A stretch of 64,000 nt of DNA, taken from the NCBI GenBank assembly GCA_024752435.1, contig CP103035.1, positions 620,001 to 684,000 of the forward strand, written 5' to 3'. Below are positions 22,704 to 34,394 of this stretch, piece by piece. Both the position numbers and the translations under genes were made by a program. The DNA is from Allantophomopsis cytisporea. Taxonomy: Eukaryota; Ascomycota; Leotiomycetes; Phacidiales; Phacidiaceae. The notes beneath the pieces were generated by a model, which made no database searches, had not been told where the DNA came from, and saw only the letters and a list, made by a program, of their open reading frames with translations. How positions within the stretch are numbered: position 1 is the first letter of the stretch; the number at the start of each line of letters is the position of its first letter.

Positions 22704-24481
22704 CGATTCCTCTAGTTATTCTGAAAACGATAGACGGGATTCAGAAATTGAACTGAGCAGCCTTGAATACAGAAAGAGCCTTGTCATATCATCCTTCTGC
22801 TTTAGTCATAATTGTTGGGGGCTCGTCAAAGAAATCCCGTGTAATGTTGTTGTTCGTTGTACTTGAAGAACCAAGATCTCACCGCTTAAGCAGGTGGAAC
22901 AGGCGTCATCCTCTTGGCTGCCGCCTTGTATGTGGAATAGCAATAAGAAAGGTCCCCATACTGCATACTTTATGGTAGGACACTTCACACGTAATATGTA
23001 AAGAATTGGAGTTTCAGACACGGCAACTGTACTGCTGCTATTCTACTGTACAGGATCATCACTTCATTCTCCGATAGCTAGTCTGCGGACATGGTCTCGT
23101 TTACGGATTGCCATGTTACAATATTTGCAAAAGACCTGTGACCATACATACTTGAGATGCACGAGACTACAGCCATATCTTATATACATTAATGGTCTTG
23201 GTATAGATATGGTGGGAAATGAGTTTTGAGAAGCAGAATAATAGCAAACTCCGGAGTAGCTAGTGATGATATGATGATGCACTCGTGAAAGTACCAACTG
23301 GGGTTTAATGTGCTTACTTACTCGTACATCTATGGATACTTAGAAAGAAGTGAAAACCAGATCGTGGCTGGCCATAGGGCGTAATGACATATCGGTATTC
23401 GCGTACATCGTTCGACATGCCAGACATGCAAGATGCACGTAAATCATGTACGGAGTATGCATGCATGGTAAGAGGAGTATGGATACAACCCCGACATCAA
23501 TGTCGGTATCACAAATCATTACGAGCCTTCCCAACATAGTAAGCCAATAAGATTTGCTAATGCAGTAGTATCTGTGAATGTCAGAAAAGCATTATCAGCG
23601 GCCCAGGAAGGATTCGATGGGATATACGGAATAATTGGGCATTTGCTTTATCAATAACCGATAGACTCGTAATAACGACTAAACGATCATTACTTATGAA
23701 CACCTAAGGTAAGGTGAGTGTACCTAGGTAGCTGGTAAACACCAAAATAATTCACTTACTCCTACCTAGGCTTCTTCCTACCCAGGTCTTAGTATTTATT
23801 CATGCTGAACCGCTGAGCTACCGAACTAGTGGGTTATAAGAGAAGAGTCATCCTTTAGACGATAAGAATACTTTGATTATCAATACATGCATGGATTATC
23901 ACGACTTTTTCCATCAATACAAACTTAACATATATAGTGTATAAACCCAACCACGGTACACGGCGCAAAAGTGCGGAGCGTGGAGGCACCCCACCAACAA
24001 AGTCTCCGCCTGAAAGCGCTCAGCCCTAGCAAATCCTATTCCTACTGCATGAAAAGTAAATGGGGGTCAGGTTATTGCCAAAGGCTTAACGCATCATTGG
24101 GGTAGGACTCACTGGAAGTTAAGAGGCATCTTGTTTCAAGACTGTGTATATTTCCACTCTTGAGCAGTAATTTTTGAAAGAAGTGCCCTCATTACTCCTT
24201 GAAGCGTGTTGAGACTTTTGCATCCATATGTTGTACCAGAACAATCCTCATCGGTCACTCATCATTAGGCCATCCTATTTCGTGGAACTGGAATCAATAT
24301 CACATAAAAATAGGGGAAATATCAATTATGTAAATAGACTACAATGCTGTACTTTTGCTTTTGATTCCAGAGCGCCTCCTTTTTCCCTATATCATCCTGT
24401 ATGCTATCCTGTGAACCGACCCTTATGCATCCAATATGTTACAAAGGTTTTTATCCGGGTACCTTACATGGTTGCGTAGCC

Positions 24482-25700
24482 TCAACTATCATATGCAGAG
24501 TCTCCCCGCTCTAATAATGGTCTTTCGTCTGCTGCTGCAGGTTCAACGTGACCATTCTGTACACCCCCTACAAGAGCCTCCTCCACCTCTTCCTCGTTGT
24601 CGTTTAGTCTGTACAAAAAAAACTGTATAAAAATACCGAAATCGAGGAACAAGGTGCCGAGACTTCCTGCCAGCCAACTGGCATTGACAAGAATGTACTT
24701 ACCGTAAATTTGAGCGGCCTCGCCTTTTGCACAATGACCTGAGCATCGAGGATCGAATGCGAAGATGGAGAGAACGTAAGTAAGGTTTCCAATACAGGCA
24801 AACAGGAAGAACAGCATGCTGACCCCCTCAGTTGATTTTCGGCGATAGTTAAGGAGGATTTGGGGTAGACGCGAGCCAAGGTAGAGCGCAGCGCAAAGAT
24901 AACCAAAAATCTGACCCCATAGGCTCAACTGCAAGGCATCATTACGATCCTCGACAGGATGTTTTGGCTCATGATGGCGGTGATGTTTAGTTCCAGACTG
25001 TGAGCGGTTGCTGACGTACCACCCAAGCACACCAGCAGTGCACACCATCAAAACCGCAAGTAGATTGAAAACAACGGCCTGCATTTTCGTTGTAGGTTTG
25101 CTATTATGAATAGCGGGTGGATCGTTGGGCTTAGGAGCATCTACTAGAGGCGTGACTGGAGACAGATGTGTAACATCAACGTTTGACCTCCGGTGGCCAT
25201 GTTCGTCGACTACCGTGCTGTTTCCATTGGGATGAAGGAGTGCAGTTCGTTCGGAGGCTTCGGTAGGTTTTGGAATGGGTACATCGTCGTGCCAAGTGAA
25301 CCCACGGTAGTAAAAACATTGGCCAAGCAGGACAATATCAGCAATTGTGTAGTACACGGCGAGAATGATCTGAGAATTGTCAGTCACTGATCCATCGGAA
25401 CATATCAGGTAATTATACCATGGTAGGTAGCACGCCTTGTAGCACAGCACCAGCGACATTGAATACATCACCAGCTAACCAGACAATGATAAACTGAATA
25501 GATAAACCATCAACACTACCTCGCCTTAGATTTTCAACAATCTGTGGTGAGAAGACCACGACCCAGCAAGCAATTGATATTGAGCTGTCAGGTTGTCAGG
25601 TTTTTTTTTTGCCTCCAATCAAACACACCTCAAAAACATACCCGCAAATCCCACTAATCGCCTCAATATCAAGATTGAGATTCTGCGTTGGTGGAACCAT
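24482..25700 (-). CDS. PQ-loop repeat vacuolar/lysosomal membrane transporter
   Basis: Exons on the minus strand: 25700-25642, 25584-25419 and 25369-24482, giving 370 aa; introns of 57 and 49 bp. Two PQ-loops are present: CWVVVFSPQIVENLRRGSVDGLS in exon 2 and LGSRLPQILLNYRRKSTEGVS in exon 3, each in a triple-helix bundle, for seven membrane segments in all. A hydrophilic loop of about 110 residues separates the bundles. The C-terminal tail has RPLLERGDSAYDS, whose acidic dileucine-like motif could direct the protein to the vacuole. Proteins of this architecture (fungal YPQ, human PQLC2) export cationic amino acids from vacuole or lysosome. That substrate is family knowledge and not proved here. 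The gene is divergent from the NADH pyrophosphatase gene. Confidence 0.9.
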
Positions 25701-26687
25701 GTCTACCGCTGTGTGCGATACAGTGATGGTGGAGAGTTCAACAGTTATCGTTTGCTGGGGCAAGATGTAGCTGTCGATCCCGATCAAAGTCTAAAGATGT
25801 TTAATGTGCGATGGAAACGTCCGAATTGCGGCGGTTGGTAAATGAAAGAATGATCTGAATGACTAAAAATGTTGTGATAGACGGCCAATTGAACAGCCAG
25901 AGCTTAACTGTGAGATTGATATTGGTTGAAGCCAAATTAAAAGAAATCTTGATGTTGGTAGAGAAAGGAAGGGTTGCGCACCAAAGGATTTAAACCCCAC
26001 GGTATGAGTAATAATACTTACTACCTTAACGTTTCTTTTCATGAAGCTCACTCAATGCAAAGTGAGAAAAGACATCATATATCACGTGACCATCCTTATC
26101 TTATCGACCGAAGCTCCGACAGGCGACCCTTCTATTCCGTATTAAGCTTGCCTCGGTCGTCCATTTTCCAGCCGCTATTTATCATTCTGTGTGCAACACA
26201 ATACATAAGTACATACTATGGCACTGATATCCTGGAAACATACATTACGCAGTAAGGACGTCATCAACGACGACATGAAAGTCAAGTATCTACTAAGTAC
26301 CTGGCAAAATCATACTTTTAAAAATACAACAAATTTTAAAACAGATGCAAAAGCAAAATATATATCATTGGGTTATACAGGAAATTCTGTTACTTCCACA
26401 TTTCATTGATAGTGACTGTTTGAATGTATGTACTTCAGTGATCATCCTTCTACCTTGTCATCCTTAAGTCCGAGATATCTGCACCGCTGACCAATACCGT
26501 CTACGACCCCGACGCCGGCCAAAATGGCAAACCCCACACTGACAACATATGGTCAGGATTGAGCTTCGATACAGAACTCTCTTATGCTCTCGATCACGGA
26601 TTCTCTCTCAATTCTGAAAAGGCTCATCGAAAGAATAAACCCAAGACTCAACACTTCCAAAAACGTCCGAAACTTATAATCGTCCTA
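25701..26687. promoter_or_regulatory. Divergent intergenic region PQ-loop transporter / NPY1-like
   Basis: The region of 987 bp between starts contains a palindromic TCACGTGA at 26082-26089, a CACGTG E-box of the kind bound by Cbf1-type bHLH factors. An ATG at 26524 could begin a short alternative 5' exon of the + strand gene, but I could not support one. Confidence 0.45.
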
Positions 26688-27997
26688 ATGCCCCCCCAAC
26701 CAGCTCTTCCAGTCCCCCCTCACGACGAACTCGACAGCATGCTGTCTCGAAAATTCGGTCGTGAAGTTTCAAATTATTTCTCTGGCTCGCCATTGAATCG
26801 GGTTTCCTTCTTACGTTCCGATCACAGCTTTATTTCTGCCGCCCTAACACATCCCTCAACGGCATTCCTCCTCTTTAATGATCTCGCTCCTCTTGCTAAA
26901 AACCCATCCAAGCTTGCCTATGTCAGTCATGCCGATATTAAGTCCTTGATCGGGAACAACCCCTTTGAAAAGACCGAGGAAGAAATGATCAAGCAATATA
27001 ATTCAAGCGTTACGCTGCCTCTTGTGTTATTTTTAGGATTAGATGAGAGGAAGAAGGAAGAAGGCGTCTTCAAGCATGGAATCTACACCGGTGTGCCTTA
27101 CTTTGCAGTCGACATCACTCCTAAAGGCACTGTAGAGAAGGAAGCACATGGTGTCATTGATACAATGAAGGCCAAAGGACTGCAGTTCCTTGAGGGGCGA
27201 ACAGCCATGTCTTTGAATGCACCAGAAGGTAACTCGCAACCGCTTCTCGAGAATGATAAGCTTTACTAATGTCATGTTAAGCTGCGATTTACGCACAAGC
27301 TAGAGCACTCATCGACTGGAATGCACGGAATCCCTTCTGCGGCGGTTGCGGTCAGCCAACGCTCTCTATTAATGCTGGCACAAAGCGAGTATGTCCTCCT
27401 ACCGATTTTGCGTCTATCTCTACTGTCCAAGGTGGATCAACCTCCGAGGTTCCCCGCGATCGGCCTAGCTGTGCAACCCGCAAAGGAATTTCAAACCTTT
27501 GCTTTCCTCGTACCGACCCAACAGTGATCATGGCCGTGGTGTCTCATGATGGTAAACGCGTTCTTCTGGGTCGTCAAAAGCGTTGGCCGCCGTATTGGTA
27601 CTCAACACTGGCAGGCTTCTGTGAGCCAGCAGAGAGTGTGGAAGAAGCAGTTCGACGAGAGGTCTGGGAAGAGTCCGGAGTTCTACTTGGAAGAGTGGTC
27701 ATTCACTCTACACAGCCATGGCCTTATCCAGCGAACTTGATGATTGGGGCCATTGCTCAGGCACTACCTAATGGTGAGAACATCTTGTTGAAGCATGATC
27801 CAGAATTAGAGGACGCCAAGTGGGTTGAATTAGATGAAGTAAGACACGCTTTGAAGCACGGAACGAGTGGTCTTGGTGAAGTCCCAGGAGAAGGATATGT
27901 GGAAGGCGGACTACGACTTCCACCGCAAACAGCCATTGCCAATCAGTTGCTGGTCGCCGTTGTTGGTGGCTTCCTTGGAGGGGAAATGAAGATGTAG
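26688..27997 (+). CDS. NPY1: NADH pyrophosphatase (Nudix hydrolase, NPY1/NUDT12 type)
   Basis: Exons 26688-27228 and 27282-27997 give 418 aa; the 53 bp intron has donor GTAACT and acceptor TTAAG. The enzyme splits NAD(H) to NMN(H) and AMP and, in relatives, removes NAD caps from RNA. An N-terminal NudC-like domain (SGSPLNRVSFLRSDHSFISAAL) precedes a zinc-ribbon-like segment NPFCGGCGQPTLSINAGTKRVC. The Nudix box follows: GFCEPAESVEEAVRREVWEESGV fits GX5EX7REUXEEXGU. Downstream, TQPWPYPANLMIG is the SQPWPFPxS-type signature that marks NADH pyrophosphatases. The frame is open upstream to 26559, but the ATG at 26688 starts the part that resembles the family. The C terminus ends EMKM, with no clear peroxisomal signal. 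Confidence 0.93.
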
Positions 27998-28435
27998 ATC
28001 AGTCATTATGTGAATGTTGCTCTAAATACATCTGAATATATGTATCAATGTTATGGGTCAATCAATGCCAATTCCATTGAAACTTTATGCTCTTAATATT
28101 CATGTGGCACATTCCATTAAAGCCAATTGTTATTACTGAGTCCCACCGAGTCCCACTTAGCCAGGTAGATAGTATCCAGTACACTGTATAATTCCTGCCC
28201 CACTCCTAGAACCGAATATAACTTGACTAGCTAGTCAAAACGCGACTTCACCATAAAGACTGTATCATCATTAGCGATGTGATTCATGCTATCTTAACTT
28301 TACAGTAGCGCGCCCGAATTCGGAAATAAGGCCTGAATACAACTTTTAGGCGTCCACTAAATAGTTATATAACATGCGTGTATTTAGAATTTTGATTGGG
28401 TATAAATTCATTCAACCGTAATGTTCTCAAACGTA
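27998..28435. other. Intergenic transition into the AT-rich transposon block
   Basis: The 3' flank of the NPY1-like gene. Sequence has normal composition until about 28420, where homology to the transposon copies begins. A short tandem (GAGTCCCACC/GAGTCCCACT) lies at 28138-28158. Confidence 0.5.
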
Positions 28436-29479
28436 ACCCTAGAGTCAACCTATGAGGCACCAGACCAAGGGAAGACCAACCCGATATGATTCCTACAAGA
28501 ACAACCAAATATTCTCTAATTTGGAAGAGTATGCTCTATTTCGGTGGATTACACATCAACATTCAATTGGATACCCTGTTATACCTATATTAGTCAAAGA
28601 TATAGCTTAAGAAGTTGTAAACTAGCGGTATAGAGCTAGAATAACTAACATGACTTTACTAGAAGCAACATATTACTAGAACCAATGTATTTTCTGATAT
28701 TTTCCTAATATCTTATTATAACTCTATATCTACTAGTCTAAATTAGGCAACTAGATAGTTTATAGCTCTTTAGCTTCTATTCTACTAGATATATAAGCTT
28801 TATATTAATTAGGTACAATTATACTAAGTTATATTTAGTCTTAGTATATACTATTTTTTAACTTTTTATATACTTTATAGGAGCTTTTAGTTGGCTATGT
28901 ATAAATTAACTTATATATAAGTTTATAGTAGTTTGTAGCAGTTTATAACAGCTCTAGCTAGAACTATTAGAGATTTTAATAAAAATAAGTTACTTTTAAA
29001 GTTTTATAATATATTTTTATATAGATATTATATAACTATTAACTAAGTTTATCTATAAAGGCTTTAAACTTTAATAACCTTGTATATACAACAACTTATA
29101 TACAACTAGATAAAAGCTTTTATAAAGTATAAGAAAAGTAGAAAAAAATATTTACTAAAATTAAGTATAACTTAGTTTAATAATATATAATTAGTTTAAA
29201 GCTTATATATTTAATAGAGCAGAAGCTAAAGAACTATAAGCTATCTAGCTACTCAATTTAGACTAGTAGGTATAAAGTTATAATAAAATATTAGGAGAAT
29301 ATTGGAAAATATATTACTTCTAGTAATATATTGCTTCTAATAAAGTTATATTATTTAAAACCTACTAAACCCAACCTATATTAGTTACTACCTACTATCA
29401 ACTATAAATAGATCTATAGATTGTAAAAATAATGCTTTAGTCTTAAAGGACTCTATTTATACTAAATTAATGCTAATAT
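28436..29479 (+). mobile_element. Pogo-like copy D: 5' fragment carrying foldback FB1
   Basis: It starts with a roughly 185 bp segment (28440-28625) that recurs at 29692-29880 and 31650-31835. Translated through its stops, that segment resembles a HTH_psq/CENP-B-type DNA-binding domain (for example YALFRWISHQHSIGYP). FB1 interrupts it just after. The part following FB1 (29354-29470) matches copy A at about 29890-30000. No DDE region is present, so this is a truncated copy. Strong C-to-T decay is visible against the other copies. Confidence 0.75.
28646..29353. mobile_element. FB1: about 0.7 kb element with roughly 300 bp inverted arms
   Basis: The left arm from 28646 (TAACATGACTTTACTAGAAG) and the reverse complement of the right arm from 29353 (TAATATAACTTTATTAGAAG) align over about 300 bp with mostly transition differences. 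There is no coding capacity. The ancestral end, seen in better preserved copies, is TAACGTGACT. The flanks match copy A, where the element is absent. Confidence 0.8.
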
Positions 29480-31349
29480 ACCCTCTTCTAAACTAATATA
29501 GTACCCAAAGCAATATACTTCCTACTATATCAACTTCCCTATATTACTTTAATTGAGTATAATTCTACAACTAATACTTCAATCAATTTAGCCAATATAT
29601 TATACAAAAGAGTACTCTCTAATACAATAAACATACTTAATATACATCAATTTGATTCAATATATGCTACTATATAGTACTTCTAAGTACTAGAGTCAAC
29701 TCTTTGGTATTAAGCTAAAGGAAGACCAACCTAATATAATTCCTATAAGAACAACCAAATACTCTCTGATTTAGAAGAGTATACTTTATTTTGATGGATT
29801 ATATATTAATCTTTAATTAAATACTTTGTTATACTTATATTAGTCTAAAATATAGCTTAAAAAGTTGTAAACTAGTAGTATAGAGCTACAATATTTAAAG
29901 ATTACTAAAACCAACCTATATTACTACCTACTATAAACTACAAATAGCTCTATAGATTCTAAAAACAATACCCTAGTTTTAAAGGACTTTATTCTTGTTA
30001 AATTAATGCTAGTTAGTATAAAAGAGCAAATATTACAAATATAAAGCGCTAGTTTAATATATTTTGCTACTTTATCTAAGAATATAAATATAAGCTTGAA
30101 AAAATATATAATATAGATAAAACTAGGTTCTTTAATAGAGATATTCAATCTATATGTATTATAGTTGATTCTAGTTAAAATTCTAGTTCTAAAGTTAGTT
30201 TTAGAAGGTAAAGATAGGTAACTATAATTGAATGTATAAATAGTACAAGTAATTCTTTACTACTATTAATTATATTCAAAGCAAAATATACCAACTCTAA
30301 ATAGATTCTAGCTAGTACGCCTTTTAATTGGTACTTTTCAACTAGTATAAGTAGTTAGACTTCAAATAGTTATAGTTTAAAGTAGTTATATAAGGTATTT
30401 ATACTAGAAAGTACGAAAATAGTACTTAGTCAACATAGATTATTAATAGTTGACGGCTACTTAAGCTATATAACTGGTAAATTTATTGCTAAATATATTT
30501 ATAATAGTATTGATTTACTTATACTACTACTATACTACTCCTACTTACTACAACTACTTGATATTAGTATTTTTAGTCCTTTAAAGAGATTTTATACTTT
30601 TAAAGTAGACCGGTATTTAAAAGTATATATAACCTATATAACATACAAATATTAGATTAAAATACTTATTAAAATCCGGAATAAAGCTTTGAATATATAT
30701 AATATTCAAGCTAGTTAGAAGAAGGCAGGTTTAATTCTTTTTAACCTATTTAAAGTATCTAATAACTTTCTAATACAACTACTAAGTCAACCTTCTAGTC
30801 TACTTTCTATACTACTACTATATACTTAATATTCTAATATTATAGGGGTCCCCTATTAGTTATAAAGCACTTAAAAACGCTAATAATATATTCTATAATA
30901 TACTATTAAATGCTAAATCAGCTGTTTCCTCTTCTATATGTTGGTATACTAAGCAAGTAACCAATATAATTGAAGCTTAGAATACCAAGCTTACAATTAT
31001 ACAAAGGGAACTTGATATATACAAGGAGCTACTCCAGAAGAAGCGTACTCAGAATAAAGGAAAGAAAGTACAGTTAGAAGGTCAATTTATATATTCTACT
31101 CAGGAAGTATTGCAGATTGTACAAGAAGCAGAGGAAGAGACTGCAGGCAAAAAACGTCGTAAAGAGCTACTATTGGAGTCAATTGATGTGTATAATACAC
31201 ATATTGAAGAGCAGGGGTCCGATATTGGCTGGGAAGATCAGGATTCTGAATTGGACGAGTTGGCGTACAGTTATATATATTTAAAGTGGTTATATTCAAT
31301 TTTACTGTGCCGCTTTGGGTACTGCGTCGGTTTAGGGGAGGGCACGTTA
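29480..31349 (+). mobile_element. Pogo-like DNA transposon copy A, about 1.9 kb, no foldback insert
   Basis: The left end contains the terminal word TAGTACCCAAAGCAA (about 29498); the right end has its complement CTTTGGGTACTGCG (from 31313) and stops at CACGTTA near 31349. A length near 1.87 kb fits an intact Fot1/pogo-type element. The order is HTH-like segment, DDE region, charged C terminus. At the site that holds a foldback element in copies B, C and D, copy A runs straight through, near 29890. Confidence 0.75.
29692..31293 (+). pseudogene. Decayed pogo/Fot1-type transposase of copy A
   Basis: Stops and A/T substitutions break the frame throughout. Three parts are recognisable. At 29692-29880 is a HTH_psq-like segment. 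At about 30420-30760 the frame reads RLLIVDGYLS...GKFIAKYI, then LLQLLDISIFSPLKRFY and NIQAS..KKAGLILFN, matching the DDE_1 superfamily (the usual LLQPLDVGVFSPLK core). At about 30960-31293 a Lys/Glu-rich tail follows, including KGKKVQLEGQFIYSTQEVLQ and a still open acidic end (ESIDVYNTHIEEQGSDIGW). The 3' part is much less decayed than the 5' part. Confidence 0.8.
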
Positions 31350-31849
31350 GTTAGTATTAAAGAGCAAATACTATATATATTAAGCCTTGATTTAATATAT
31401 TTTGCTACCTGTTTCAAAAATATAAATAGTTAATGTAACTGGCCTATAAGTAATATAGGCCTAACATAACTTACATAGAAGCAATGTAGTACCCAAAGCA
31501 ACGCAAATTTCAATATCTCATCAATATCTTATTATAACAATTAATTCAACTAATATGCTGAATGAACACGCTATTTCAGACGCAATAAATGTACTCAATA
31601 CACATGAATTCGAGTCAATTTGGGCCGCTGCACAGCATTTCCAAGTACTCGAGTCAACTCTTTGGCACCGGGCCAAGGGAAGACTAACTTGAGTTGATTC
31701 CCACCAATATCGCTAAATACTCTTAAAAACAGAAGAATACACTCTATTTCAATAGATTATACATAATATATCGATCAGAATACCTTTTATACCAAGGCTA
31801 GTTATAGAGACAGCCCAAGAAGTTGTTAACTAGCGATATTAGTCGGTCC

Positions 31850-32578
31850 TAACGTGACTTATAAGGAACCGATGCATTAGCCGAAGCGACGCAAATTCCA
31901 ATATTTCGTCAATATCTTATTATAACTCCACATTTACTAGTCCTAATCGGGTAGGGAGATTGACTATAGCTCTTTGGCTTCTTGTCTACCGAATGTGTAA
32001 GTTTTACGCTAATTGAACACTATTACACTAAGTTATACTTGATTTTAGTTAGCTTTTATATTTGACTTCCCTTCTACTTTCTAAGTGTTCTTAGCTAGCT
32101 GTATGAGAATCGTTGTATATATAAGCCTGTTAGGGCTTGAAAACCCTATATACAACTTGGTTTTATAGTTATATAGCTTTTAAATAGAGATATAGCATAT
32201 AGCTTGAAAAATCACTTGCTTTTTACTAAATCTTCTAATAACTTTAGCTAGAGCAGTTTTACTTAGCTATAAGCTTATATATAGGGTTATTGTACTTTAG
32301 TAACCCTATATAAAAGACAATCTGTATATAGCTAGCTAAAAGCTCTTACAAAAGCAAAAAAGGTAGAAAATAAAGGTATTTTGAAAATAAGTATAACTTG
32401 GTTTAATAGTATATATTAGTATAAAACTTACAAATTCAATATAGAAGAAGCTAAAGAGTAATAGTTTGTCTCTCAACCCGATTTGGAATAGTATATACAG
32501 AGTTATAATAAGGTATTGACGAAATATTAGAATTTACATCGCTTTAGCTAATATATTGGTTCCCTATAAGTTATATTA
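31850..32578. mobile_element. FB2: 729 bp foldback-type element in copy B
   Basis: The left end TAACGTGACTTATAAGGAAC (31850) and the reverse complement of the right end TAATATAACTTATAGGGAAC (32578) form long inverted arms of over 200 bp. It is the best preserved of the three foldbacks. It has no coding capacity and sits at the same position in the host element as FB1. Confidence 0.8.
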
Positions 32579-33448
32579 CTTAAAAACTATCAATACTAAG
32601 ATTTTAAAACACCTATAATATCCTATAAATAGCTTTGAATATTCTGAAAATGCTACCTTGTATTGAAAGGCTTATATTTACATTAAATAGAGTCTTTATA
32701 CTACAAAAGAGCAACTATTATATATATCAAACCCTAGTTTGATGTATTTTGCTACTTTATTGAAGAACATTAATATAAGCTTTAAAATATCTACTATATA
32801 GATGAAACTGGGTTTCTAGTTAGAGATATACATTCTACATATATTATAGTTAATTCTAGTCAAAAATCAAATTATAAAGTTGTACTTAGGAGATAAGAAT
32901 TAGTAACTTTTATTGAGTATATAAATAGTATAAGTAATCTATTACTACTATTGATTATATTTAAAGCAAAATATACCAACTCTAAGTAGATTCTAAGTAA
33001 TATACCTTTTAATTAGCATTTTTTAGCTAGTATAAGTAGTTGGACTTAAATAGTTATAATTTAGAGTAGCTATATAAGGTTTTTATACTCTAAAGTAGTA
33101 ATATATTGCAAGTTTAATATAGAATGTTAATTGTAGATAGCTATTCTAGTTATATAACAAATAAACTCATTATTAAATGTATTTACAATAATATTGACTT
33201 ACTTATAATACCTCTATACTATTTCTACTTACTATAGCTACTTAATGTTGGTATATTTAGCTTAATCAAGCAATTCTATACTCAAAAAGTAGACCAATAT
33301 ACAAAAGCATATATAACCTGCATAATATACAAATATTAGGTCAAAATACTTATTAAGATACAGAATAAAGCTATAGATACATATAATATTCAAGCTGGTT
33401 GGAAGGGAGCAGGTTTGATTCTTTATAACCTACTTAGAGTACTCAATA

Positions 33449-33837
33449 GAAGTCTTCTGCAACGCAGTATAATATAAGCTAAGTATAAGCTACAGCTCTT
33501 CTTAGTTTACTTGAAAATAAGCGAAATAGCTATACTTAATTTGATTTGCAAAATCTTTAGCTTATACTATACACTTGTATACTTATGCAAGCTTGTTGCA
33601 AGACTAAAGAAGGTAAAGGCTCTTTTACTAAGATTTTACATCTCTATATACAACCTTTGAGTAGAATACTAGAGTACACTAGGCCTACTGAAAAACACAG
33701 GAAAGACAATAGAACTACAAAATATACTTCAGGCGAAAAAAGGCAAATTCAGGTATCAAGAGCACAGCTTAGTTGAATAAAGCTCCCGGCCTGTAGTTTA
33801 TACTTAGCTTATGTTATACTGCGTTGCAGAAAACCTC
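33449..33837. mobile_element. 389 bp MITE with about 47 bp terminal inverted repeats
   Basis: Left end GAAGTCTTCTGCAACGCAGT; the reverse complement of the right end is GAGGTTTTCTGCAACGCAGT. They stay nearly identical for about 47 bp. The five bases CAATA occur on both sides (33444-33448 and 33838-33842). Joining the flanks restores the sequence seen in copy A (about 30765), so the insertion boundaries are clear. It carries a 63-codon open frame of no recognised kind and looks less decayed than its host. Confidence 0.85.
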
Positions 33838-34394
33838 CAATAACCTTCTAATAGTTGCAACCTCTTAGTTGACCTTCTAGTCTACCTTCTATACTACTAC
33901 TATATATACTTGATATTTTGATTTTACAAGGTTCCCCTGTTGGTCATATAGCACTCAAGAACGCTAATAATGTGTTTTATAATACATTATTAGATGATAA
34001 ATCAGTTGTTCCCTCTCATATACATTAGTATGCTAAGTAAGTAACCAATATAATTGAAGCCCAGAATACTAGGCTTACAATTGTGCAAAGGGAACTCAAG
34101 TTATATAAGGAGCTAGTCCAGAAGAAGCGTATTCAGAAGGGAAAGCATATACAGTTACAAGGTTAGTTTATATACTCTACTCAAGAGGTATTGCAGGTTG
34201 TATAGGAAGGAGAAGAAGAGACTGCATGCAAAAAACGTCACAAAGCGCCACCATTGGAGTCAATTGATGTGTTAGATACACATGAGGATGAAGAGCAGGA
34301 GTCTGACATTGCTATAGAAGAGCTGGATTCTGAATTGGACGAGTTGGTGTAAAGTTATATGTATTTAAGTAGTTGTATTCAATTTTACTGCGTT

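Larger units (their letters stand above)
19905..24481. other. 4.6 kb gene-poor region
   Basis: No coding exon chain was seen on either strand. The left part (19.9-21.9 kb) is AT-rich with many TAGGTA, TACCTA and GTAC words and a microsatellite at 20656-20688. The part at 21.9-22.5 kb has normal composition and several short frames without recognisable protein. The right part resembles ordinary intergenic DNA. It does not show the extreme TpA bias of the transposon block at 28-35 kb. Confidence 0.45.
31472..34390 (+). mobile_element. Pogo-like copy B with FB2 and a MITE inserted
   Basis: The left terminal repeat at 31472-31521 contains TAGTACCCAAAGCAACGCA. HTH-like segment III lies at 31650-31835, FB2 at 31850-32578, and the DDE remnant at about 33120-33440 (LLIVDSYSSYITNKLIIK-like reading), broken by the 389 bp MITE. 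The C-terminal part runs at 33843-34350 and ends in an acidic stretch as in copy A. The right terminal repeat is cut after GCGTTGCTT (about 34388), where copy C joins. Confidence 0.75.

Noticed and set aside
33585..33776. 63-codon frame inside the MITE
   Set aside because: Too short for a transposase and matches nothing known to me; likely chance within a non-autonomous element.
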